Assembly: GCA_038232935.1 (NCBI GenBank) | Contig: JBBSMX010000084.1 | Coordinates: 1-18,584 of the forward strand | DNA length: 18,584 nucleotides | Direction of reading: 5' to 3' | From: JBBSMX01 sp038232935 | Lineage (GTDB): Bacteria > Bacteroidota > Rhodothermia > Rhodothermales > JANQRZ01 | The notes under the pieces: model-generated | The model's input: the letters and a program-made list of their open reading frames with translations, nothing else | Told to the model about the DNA's origin: nothing | Databases searched by the model: none | Part shown: positions 12,972 to 18,584 of the stretch, piece by piece | How positions within the stretch are numbered: the first letter of the stretch is position 1 | Layout of the letters: every line of letters starts with the position of its first letter | Position numbers and translations under genes: made by a program

Positions 12972-14918
12972 TCAGGCCGCCTCGATGTGCTGCTCTCTCC
13001 CGAGTAGGGCGAACGCGTGATTGACGAGCCCATCCGGACCAATGCCGACCTCATCGTGCAGTTCGCGCTGCGAACCATGCTCGACGAAGTGGTCTGGCAA
13101 CCCGAGGCGCAGCACCTCGGCGTGGGGTACGTCGTGATCGGCCAGCCATTCTAGGACGGCCGTGCCTGCTCCGCCCGTCACCACGCCGTCCTCCACGGTG
13201 ATCACCTTGTCGAAGCGCGTGAACACCTCCGTCAGCAGCTCGCTGTCGAGGGGCTTGCAGAAGCGGAGGTCGTAATGAGCCGCATCGATGCCGCGTGTGC
13301 GGAGCCGTTCGCGCGCTTCGAAGACGTACTGCCCGATCGCGCCGTAGGTCACGAAGGCGAGGTCGGTGCCGCCCGCGATCTTTCGGCCCTTGCCGATCTC
13401 GATGGGCTCGAATCCAGGGCGCAGCGGCATCCCGGTAGCGGAACCGCGCGGGTAGCGGATGGCGAAGGGGCCGTCGTCGTACTGAGCGGCCGTGAACATG
13501 AGGTCACGGAGGTCCTGCTCGTCAAGGGGAGCGGCGCAGACCATGTCCTGCACGCAGCGCATGAACGCGATATCGAGCGCGCCGTGGTGCGTCGGGCCGT
13601 CGGCCCCGGCCACGCCTGCGCGGTCCATGCAGAAGACGACCGGCAAGTGCTGGAGCGCGACGTCGTGGACGACGCCGTCGTAGGCGCGCTGGAGGAACGT
13701 CGAGTAGATCGCCACGAACGGCTTGAGGCCCTGCGTGGCGAGGCCCGCCGCGAACACGACCCCGTGCATCTCCGCGATGCCGACGTCGAACGCCCGGTCC
13801 GGCATTTTGTCGATCATATACTTCAGGCTCGTCCCGCTCGGCATCGCGGCCGTAATGCCGACGATCCGCTCGTCCTGCTCGGCGAGGTCGATTATCGTGT
13901 GCCCGAACACGTCCTGCCATTTCGGCTTCTTCGTGCCGTTGGGCGCCGCGACGGCGAGGCTCTTGCCGGTGACTTTGTCGAACGGCGAGCCCGAGGCGTG
14001 CCACTTCACTTGGTCGGCTTCGGCTGGGGCAAAGCCCTTGCCTTTCACCGTGAGCGTGTGCAGAAGGATCGGACCCTTAAGATCGCGGAGGTCTTTGAGC
14101 CGCTCCACGAGCCCTTCGACGTCGTGGCCGTCGACGGGGCCAAAGTAGCGGAAGCCGAGGGCCTCGAAGAGCATCCCCGGCGTGATCGTCGCCTTGAGCC
14201 CGTTCTCGACGCGGGCGGCGATCTTCTGCAGCGTCCCGCCGCCGACGCCCTTCATCCGCTCGAAGAGGTCCCACATGTCGTCCCGGAGGCCGTTCCACGC
14301 TTTGCCCGAGGCGATCGAGGCGAGGTACTCGTTGAGCGCGCCCACGTTCGGGTCGATGCTCATCCGGTTGTCGTTGAGGATGACGAGCAGGTCGGTCCCT
14401 GCCGTCCCCGCGTTGTTGAGGCCCTCGAAGGCGAGCCCGCCCGTCATCGCCCCGTCGCCGATCACAGCGACGACTTTCTCGTCGGATTTTTTGATGTCGC
14501 GGGCCTTCGCCATCCCGAGCGCAGCCGAGATCGACGTGCTCGCGTGGGCTACGCCAAAGGTGTCGTAGTCCGACTCGGAGCGCTTCGGGAAGCCGGAGAG
14601 GCCACCGTACTTCCGGTTCGTCGGGAAGTTGTCGCGGCGCCCGGTGAGGATCTTGTGCCCATAGGCCTGGTGGCCCACATCCCACACGAGGAGGTCGTGC
14701 GGCGTGTCGTACACGTAGTGCGACGCCACGGTCAGCTCGACGACGCCGAGCGAGGCCCCGAAGTGGCCGCCGTGCACGGCGACGATGTCGATGATGTACT
14801 CGCGGAGTTCGCGGCAGACCTGGGGGAGCTGGTCTTCGGAGAGCGACCGGAGGTCGGCCGGGGTGTCGATCTGGGCGAGGAGCGGGCCGGGTGTCAGGGT
14901 CGAGTCGGCGTGAGGCAT
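12972..14918 (-). CDS. dxs: 1-deoxy-D-xylulose-5-phosphate synthase
   Basis: 648 residues from ATG 14918 (MPHADSTLTPG). The frame extends farther upstream but the added residues are not part of the family. It joins pyruvate and glyceraldehyde 3-phosphate to make DXP, the first step of the non-mevalonate isoprenoid pathway and a source for thiamine and pyridoxal. The N-terminal transketolase-type domain shows GGHFGASLGVVELT, DVGHQAYGHKILTGR and the thiamine-diphosphate motif GDGAMTGG with the downstream Asn-Asn. The second domain shows the VGIAEMHGVVFAAGLA block and DRAGVAGADGPTHHG, and the third a transketolase C-terminal domain. Length and motifs are complete. It is transcribed alone, divergent from the phosphatase gene. 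Confidence 0.96.
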   Translation of the reverse strand: MPHADSTLTPGPLLAQIDTPADLRSLSEDQLPQVCRELREYIIDIVAVHGGHFGASLGVVELTVASHYVYDTPHDLLVWDVGHQAYGHKILTGRRDNFPTNRKYGGLSGFPKRSESDYDTFGVAHASTSISAALGMAKARDIKKSDEKVVAVIGDGAMTGGLAFEGLNNAGTAGTDLLVILNDNRMSIDPNVGALNEYLASIASGKAWNGLRDDMWDLFERMKGVGGGTLQKIAARVENGLKATITPGMLFEALGFRYFGPVDGHDVEGLVERLKDLRDLKGPILLHTLTVKGKGFAPAEADQVKWHASGSPFDKVTGKSLAVAAPNGTKKPKWQDVFGHTIIDLAEQDERIVGITAAMPSGTSLKYMIDKMPDRAFDVGIAEMHGVVFAAGLATQGLKPFVAIYSTFLQRAYDGVVHDVALQHLPVVFCMDRAGVAGADGPTHHGALDIAFMRCVQDMVCAAPLDEQDLRDLMFTAAQYDDGPFAIRYPRGSATGMPLRPGFEPIEIGKGRKIAGGTDLAFVTYGAIGQYVFEARERLRTRGIDAAHYDLRFCKPLDSELLTEVFTRFDKVITVEDGVVTGGAGTAVLEWLADHDVPHAEVLRLGLPDHFVEHGSQRELHDEVGIGPDGLVNHAFALLGREQHIEAA

Positions 14919-15191
14919 CGGGGGGAGTCGATGGGAGAGAGCCTGGGGCGCGTAGCGTACGCACGGGGCAGAAGCAGACGCGGCGAACAGCAAGGTAAAT
15001 ATAAGAGCCGAGTGAGATCCGCGACGTGTGCCGCTGGCGCTCCGCCGTTCACGCAGCGGCACGGAGGAGGTTTCAGGCAGAAATGAAAGGAACGGCCGCT
15101 CGGCCCCGCGCACTTCCCACGGATTTTGCGAATCCCCGGCTCGGGAGGGCAGTACCACCCCCCGCTTTCCTGCCTATCCGACGTGCCTCCG
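14919..15191. promoter_or_regulatory. Divergent promoter region between dxs and the phosphatase gene
   Basis: The minus strand carries TATATTTA at 14996-15003 within an A/T-rich patch, about 78 bp before the dxs start. This resembles the Bacteroidota -7 box TAnnTTTG, with no clear -33 box. A perfect 9-bp inverted repeat, GTGCCGCTG (15028-15036) and CAGCGGCAC (15054-15062), lies between the two start regions with a 17-nt spacer. It could be an operator or a leader hairpin. Directly after it, GGAGGAGG and a 38-codon frame (15083-15199) appear. Confidence 0.4.
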
Positions 15192-15199
15192 ATGTCTGA
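15083..15199 (+). CDS. Possible short leader ORF overlapping the phosphatase start
   Basis: A 38-residue frame from ATG 15083 (MKGTAARPRALP at its start). GGAGGAGG lies 12 nt before the ATG, somewhat far for a Shine-Dalgarno. Its stop (15197-15199) overlaps the first codons of the phosphatase gene, the geometry of translational coupling. The peptide itself is Pro/Ala-rich with no recognisable domain, so it may simply be chance in GC-rich DNA. Confidence 0.2.
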   Translation: MKGTAARPRALPTDFANPRLGRAVPPPAFLPIRRASDV

Positions 15200-15737
15200 C
15201 TCCTCGCCTTCCAAGCACGGTGCCCTCGCGCCCGATACGACGCCCGCGCCCGACCCGATCCGCGTGCTGTTCGTCTGCATGGGCAACATCTGCCGCAGCC
15301 CCCTCGCCGAGGGGTACTTCCGCAAGCTCCTCGAAGACGAAGGGCTCGCCGACCGCTTCGAGGTCGATTCCGCCGGCACCGGCCCGTGGCACGTGGGCGA
15401 GGCCCCGGACGCCCGGATGCGCTCGACCGCACGCGGCCGGGGCCTCAGCCTCGAATCGATCCGCGCCCGGCAGGTCCAGCGCCGCGACCTCTACGACTAC
15501 GACCACGTGTTCGTGATGGATAAGACGAACCTCCACGACACGCTCGCGCTCGATCCCGAGGGCGACCACAGCACCCGCATCCGCCTCTTCCGCGAGTTCG
15601 ATCCGGAGCCCGAAACGTATCAGGTTCCCGACCCTTATACCGGCGGGCAGAAAGGGTTCGAGAACGTCTACGACATCGTGGCGCGCACCTGCCGCGCCAT
15701 CCTCGACCGGCTCAAAAAGGTCTACAACCTGGATTGA
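15192..15737 (+). CDS. Low-molecular-weight phosphatase (LMW-PTP family)
   Basis: 181 residues from ATG 15192. The first 22 or so residues are an unstructured Ser/Pro/Ala extension; alternative upstream frame starts add nothing family-like. The P-loop CMGNICRS gives the CX5R active site with nucleophile Cys29 and Arg34, and the general-acid Asp lies in the late DPYTGG motif. The fold matches low-molecular-weight protein-tyrosine-phosphatases in length after the extension. Its stop is 4 bp before the start of a fructosamine-kinase-family gene. In several bacteria exactly this pair occurs, and members of this phosphatase group act on protein-bound ribulosamine 5-phosphate or erythrulosamine 4-phosphate instead of phosphotyrosine. 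That role is favoured here by context but not proven. Confidence 0.92.
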   Translation: MSDSSPSKHGALAPDTTPAPDPIRVLFVCMGNICRSPLAEGYFRKLLEDEGLADRFEVDSAGTGPWHVGEAPDARMRSTARGRGLSLESIRARQVQRRDLYDYDHVFVMDKTNLHDTLALDPEGDHSTRIRLFREFDPEPETYQVPDPYTGGQKGFENVYDIVARTCRAILDRLKKVYNLD

Positions 15738-15741
15738 AACC

Positions 15742-16620
15742 GTGGCCGACCTGCCCGCCGCCGTAGCCGAAGCGCTCCGCCCGCACGTCGGCGACATCAG
15801 GCAGACCGAGCCGGTTGGAGGGGGATGCATCGCCAACGCGGCGCGGATCGACGCCGAGCGCGGCCGGTTCTTCGTCAAGTGGAGCGGAGGCGAGGCAGGG
15901 GAGACGTTCGAGGCCGAAGCCTTCGGGCTCCGCGCGCTCCGTGAGGCCGGTTCGCCCCTGCTCGTGCCGGAGGTGACGGCGGCGCAGAATGCCGAAGGTC
16001 ACCCCGGCCTTTTGCTGATGGATTGGATCGAGCCGGGTTCGAAAGGCACGGATTTCTGGGATGACTTCGGCGCGGGACTCGCAGCACTTCATCGCCACAC
16101 TTCGGCCGATGGCCGGTACGGGTTCGAGCGCGGCAACTTCGTCGGCCGGCTCCCGCAGCACAACGAGTGGCGGGCGATGTGGCCCGACTTCTTTCGCTCG
16201 CAGCGGCTCGTGCCACAGATTATGCTCGCCCGTGAAAGGGGCCGGTGGCGCTCTGAATGGGACACGTTCGCCGACCGCCTTTCCGGTCGGCTCGATGAGC
16301 TGCTGCCCGAGCAGCCGCCCGCATCCGTCCTCCACGGCGACCTGTGGAGCGGCAACTTCCTGCCGACCTCCGATGGCCGTGCCGCGCTCGTCGACCCTGC
16401 CGCGTACTACGGTCATCGCGAAACCGACCTCGCCATGACCGAGCTGTTCGGAGGATTCGACCGGCGCTTCTACAACGCCTACCGCGCCGCGTGGCCGCTG
16501 GAGCCGGGCTACGAGGAGCGGCGCGAGGTGTACAACCTGTACCACCTCCTCAACCACCTCAACCATTTCGGCGCGGGCTACGCGGGTGGGGTGGAGCGGA
16601 CGCTGCGTCGGTTCGGCTAG
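15742..16620 (+). CDS. Fructosamine/ketosamine 3-kinase family protein
   Basis: 292 residues from GTG 15742, 4 bp after the phosphatase stop. It shows the phosphotransferase fold of the aminoglycoside-kinase clan: an N-lobe with VGGGCIANAARI and RFFVKWS (ATP-binding Lys), the hinge LLLMDWIE, the catalytic loop HGDLWSGN at about residues 198-205, and the metal-binding VDPAAYYGHRETDLAM. HGDLWSGN followed by DPA-x-YYGHRE-D-AM separates fructosamine kinases from antibiotic kinases. These enzymes phosphorylate sugar adducts on protein lysines, which destabilises and removes them (deglycation). Bacterial members generally prefer ribulosamines and erythrulosamines. Its stop shares a CTAG with the stop of the opposing HAD gene. 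Confidence 0.93.
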   Translation: MADLPAAVAEALRPHVGDIRQTEPVGGGCIANAARIDAERGRFFVKWSGGEAGETFEAEAFGLRALREAGSPLLVPEVTAAQNAEGHPGLLLMDWIEPGSKGTDFWDDFGAGLAALHRHTSADGRYGFERGNFVGRLPQHNEWRAMWPDFFRSQRLVPQIMLARERGRWRSEWDTFADRLSGRLDELLPEQPPASVLHGDLWSGNFLPTSDGRAALVDPAAYYGHRETDLAMTELFGGFDRRFYNAYRAAWPLEPGYEERREVYNLYHLLNHLNHFGAGYAGGVERTLRRFG

Positions 16621-17303
16621 CGCAGCACCGACTCGACGAAGGCTTCCGCATCGGCGAGGTCGTCGAGCAACACATCGGGGTCGTGCGCGGCGAGGGCGGC
16701 GCGGTCGTACTTGCCCGTGGCGACGGCGACGGTCGTGCAGCCGCCGAGCCGCCCGCACTCGATGTCGCGCGGCGTGTCGCCGATGATGACGACATCGCGG
16801 GCGTCGAACGAGCGCCGGGCGTGCGCCGAAGCCCGCTCTACGGCGACGGCTGGGAGCTTGTTGCGGTTCTCGCTGTCGCAGCCGAACGCGCCGAACGGGA
16901 AGTGGGTCTCGCCCAGCCCAATCGCGCCGACTTTGAGGTAGGCCATCTCTCGCAGGTTGCCCGTGAGCAGGCCGAGCTGAACGCGGTCGTCCGTGTGAAG
17001 CTGCTCGACGAGCGGCTGCGCCCCCGCGAGCGCGTCCGTCGCGGCGGGGTCGAACATCCGGCGCATCGTCCGGCGGAAGACCTCGACGACTTCGGAGAAC
17101 CGCCCGTTCAGCAACGATGTATCGGCCTGATGCAGCGTCAGCACCTCGCGCAGGATTTGCGGGTCCGTTTTGCCGGAGAACGAGACGCCCTCCGTCGAGA
17201 TGGTGAGGCCGGTGAGTTCGGAGAGTGCGGCCTCGACGACCGTGCGGCCAATGCCCCTCGTGGTCAGCAGGGTTCCGTCGATGTCGAACAGGAGGAGTTT
17301 CAT
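16617..17303 (-). CDS. HAD-superfamily hydrolase, phosphoglycolate-phosphatase-like
   Basis: 228 residues from ATG 17303, starting 4 bp after the rfbB stop, so it is probably co-transcribed and coupled. HAD motifs are complete: motif I DIDGTLL (nucleophile Asp7), motif II in LGLLTGNL (Thr), motif III Lys in ENRNKLPAVAVERA, motif IV IIGDTPRDIECGR. A helical cap lies between motifs I and II (about 15-90), as in phosphoglycolate- or beta-phosphoglucomutase-like members. It dephosphorylates a small cytosolic metabolite; the substrate is not evident. Position after a nucleotide-sugar gene hints at sugar phosphates, but HAD specificity cannot be read from motifs. Its TAG stop overlaps that of the convergent kinase gene. 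Confidence 0.88.
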   Translation of the reverse strand: MKLLLFDIDGTLLTTRGIGRTVVEAALSELTGLTISTEGVSFSGKTDPQILREVLTLHQADTSLLNGRFSEVVEVFRRTMRRMFDPAATDALAGAQPLVEQLHTDDRVQLGLLTGNLREMAYLKVGAIGLGETHFPFGAFGCDSENRNKLPAVAVERASAHARRSFDARDVVIIGDTPRDIECGRLGGCTTVAVATGKYDRAALAAHDPDVLLDDLADAEAFVESVLR

Positions 17304-17307
17304 AAAC

Positions 17308-18378
17308 CTAGCGGGTGCCGTATTGGGAGGTGTAGTAGGCGCGGTAGGACTGATCGGTGACGGCGTCCAGCCACTCGGTGTGGTCGAGGTACCAGCGGAC
17401 GGTGTCACGGAGGCCGGACTCGAACGTGTGGGCGGGCTGCCAGTTCAGCGTTCGTTCGATCTTCGAGGGGTCCATCGCGTAGCGCCAGTCGTGGCCGGGC
17501 CTGTCCGTCACGAACGTGATGAGCGCCCGCGCAGTGCCCGGCTCGCGCCCGAGGTGCTCGTCCACGAGGTCCGCTAGCATCTCCACGACATCGAGGTTCC
17601 GACGCTCGGCCCGCCCGCCGACGGCGTAGGTCTCGCCCGCCGTGCCTTCGCGGAGGATCCGGTCGAGCGCGTCCACGTGGTCGGCGACGTGGAGCCAGTC
17701 GCGGACGTTCGCGCCCCGGCCGTAGACCGGCAGCGGCTCGCCCGCCGCCGCGTTCCGGATCACGAGCGGGATCAGCTTCTCGGGGAATTGGAACGGGCCG
17801 TAGTTGTTCGAGCAGTTGGAGAGCGTGACGGGCAGGCCGTACGTGTGGTGGTACGCCCGCACGAGGTGGTCGCTGCCGGCCTTCGACGCGGAGTACGGGC
17901 TGTGCGGGTCGTAGGGCGTCGCCTCGTCGAAGGCGCCCTCGTCGCCGAGTGTGCCGAAGACCTCGTCCGTCGAGACGTGGTGGAAGCGGACATCGTCGCG
18001 CATCCCGCCCCGGCCGCTCCACGCTTGCCGCGCCGCCTCCAGCAGCGTCGCTGTCCCGACGACGTTCGTGCGGACGAACGCGAGCGGGTCGAGGATCGAG
18101 CGGTCCACGTGGCTCTCGGCAGCGAAGTGGACGACGGTGTCGAAGTCGTGCTCCGCGAACAGCCGACGGACGAGGTCGGCGTCGGCGATGTCGCCGTGCG
18201 CGAACGTATAGTTCGGCGCGTCTTCGACGGCGCGCAGGTTCAGCAGATTCCCCGCGTACGTCAGCGCGTCGAGGTTGACGAACCGGACCTTCGGCAGCGC
18301 GGGGACGAGCCGGAGCAGGAAGTTGGACCCGATGAAGCCGGCCCCGCCGGTGACGAGGACGGACCGTGGCGTGTGCAT
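17308..18378 (-). CDS. rfbB: dTDP-glucose 4,6-dehydratase
   Basis: 356 residues from ATG 18378. An extended short-chain dehydrogenase: the NAD-binding glycine motif GGAGFIGS is at residues 11-18, followed by the LDALTYAGNLLNL stretch typical of RmlB/RfbB. Then come VVHFAAESHVDRSI, the catalytic STDEVFG (about 136-142; Thr, Asp, Glu) and YSASK (about 161-166; Tyr and Lys). Further marks are NCSNNYGPFQFPEKLIP and GRGANVRDWLHVADH. It makes dTDP-4-keto-6-deoxyglucose, the second step of dTDP-L-rhamnose synthesis and the branch point to other deoxysugars of surface polysaccharides. Neighbouring rfbA/C/D genes are not in this window; the upstream side is an IS630-like element, so the gene may have been separated from them. 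The HAD gene follows 4 bp downstream. Confidence 0.96.
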   Translation of the reverse strand: MHTPRSVLVTGGAGFIGSNFLLRLVPALPKVRFVNLDALTYAGNLLNLRAVEDAPNYTFAHGDIADADLVRRLFAEHDFDTVVHFAAESHVDRSILDPLAFVRTNVVGTATLLEAARQAWSGRGGMRDDVRFHHVSTDEVFGTLGDEGAFDEATPYDPHSPYSASKAGSDHLVRAYHHTYGLPVTLSNCSNNYGPFQFPEKLIPLVIRNAAAGEPLPVYGRGANVRDWLHVADHVDALDRILREGTAGETYAVGGRAERRNLDVVEMLADLVDEHLGREPGTARALITFVTDRPGHDWRYAMDPSKIERTLNWQPAHTFESGLRDTVRWYLDHTEWLDAVTDQSYRAYYTSQYGTR

Positions 18379-18401
18379 ACGGAAGGGGGTGGGATGCGGG
18401 G

Positions 18402-18409
18402 CGAAACTA
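18402..18409 (-). promoter_or_regulatory. Candidate -7 box of rfbB
   Basis: The minus strand reads TAGTTTCG about 23 bp before the rfbB ATG, close to the Bacteroidota -7 consensus TAnnTTTG with one mismatch. A TTA at the right distance upstream (about 21 bp) is a weak -33 partner. The IS630-like element ends just upstream, so an element-borne promoter is also possible. Confidence 0.25.
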
Positions 18410-18456
18410 CGTTCACCCTGCCCGCCGCCGTCGTAATTCCGCGTTTAGTGTGAGAG

Positions 18457-18584
18457 TCACGTACTCGTAAGCCGGTAGCCGCAATGCCGCACCCATCGCC
18501 GTATCTCCCCGATCTCTACGAGCGCCAACGCCTCGGACACCGCCGTGCGGAGGGTGTCCCGCGTCCGTGCTCCCACCGCACGCA
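18457..18584 (-). mobile_element. IS630-like transposase, C-terminal fragment cut by the window edge
   Basis: The last 41 codons of a minus-strand gene that enters from outside the window and stops with TGA at 18457-18459. The sequence TLRTAVSEALALV, then IRRWVRHCGYRLTST, resembles the very C-terminus of IS630/Tc1-type DDE transposases, which typically end in a Trp/Phe-x-x-His-x-Gly-Tyr segment. IS630 elements insert at TA; the element end must lie between this stop and the rfbB promoter, at about 18410-18456, where CACACTAAACGCGG could be terminal sequence. The opposite end is out of view, so the terminal repeats cannot be confirmed. The identification rests on a short stretch. Confidence 0.55.

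Noticed and set aside
13275..15086. 603-codon open frame on the plus strand antisense to dxs
   Set aside because: dxs is complete with all motifs on the other strand; the antisense product is rich in Arg/Val/Glu/Asp with no domain, a typical effect of GC-rich codon use.
17677..18453. 258-codon plus-strand open frame opposite rfbB
   Set aside because: rfbB is unmistakable; the antisense frame has biased composition and no recognisable motif.

Overview
The window is GC-rich chromosomal DNA from a Bacteroidota-type bacterium, most likely the deep-branching Rhodothermales/Rhodothermia group. That assignment is an inference from gene content: a type IX secretion (gldK-gldL-gldM-gldN) operon, a small Bacteroidota-specific conserved protein with the SGC-IDS motif, a TonB-receptor/DUF4249-type relic, PEGA-domain proteins, GC-rich codon use, and mostly weak Shine-Dalgarno signals. 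No rRNA or tRNA gene and no CRISPR array was seen.

Layout. Both edges are cut through transposase genes: the N-terminus of an IS110-family transposase on the left (1-76, minus) and the C-terminus of an IS630-like transposase on the right (18457-18584, minus). Next to the IS110 fragment is a two-gene minus-strand unit, a membrane-anchored triple-PEGA protein followed by an exported TPR-like protein. Then comes a decayed gene (2121-2582). It has a signal peptide, an amber stop, a carboxypeptidase-regulatory-like domain, and then the C-terminus of what looks like a different, DUF4249-like protein.

From 6640 down to 2603 five minus-strand genes follow one another: a conserved Bacteroidota small protein, a two-TM K+ channel with an RCK/TrkA domain, an L,D-transpeptidase, a sulfotransferase and a MOSC-domain protein.

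The centre (6973-11751, plus strand) is the main system: an outer-membrane beta-barrel protein followed by GldK, GldL, GldM and GldN, the core of the type IX secretion machine and its proton-driven motor. It departs from the textbook form. GldK appears to carry its own N-terminal beta-barrel instead of a lipoprotein anchor, GldM is about a third shorter than usual, and GldN is short. GldL (inner-membrane motor stator, TM1 Lys and TM2 Glu present) and GldM (periplasmic shaft) would drive rotation. GldK and GldN would form the periplasmic ring beneath the outer membrane.

A second PEGA protein converges on gldN. Then come dxs (isoprenoid precursor synthesis) and, divergently, a low-molecular-weight phosphatase/fructosamine-kinase-family pair that fits a known protein-deglycation module. 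The kinase gene converges on a HAD phosphatase so tightly that both stops share one CTAG. The HAD gene lies directly downstream of rfbB (dTDP-glucose 4,6-dehydratase).
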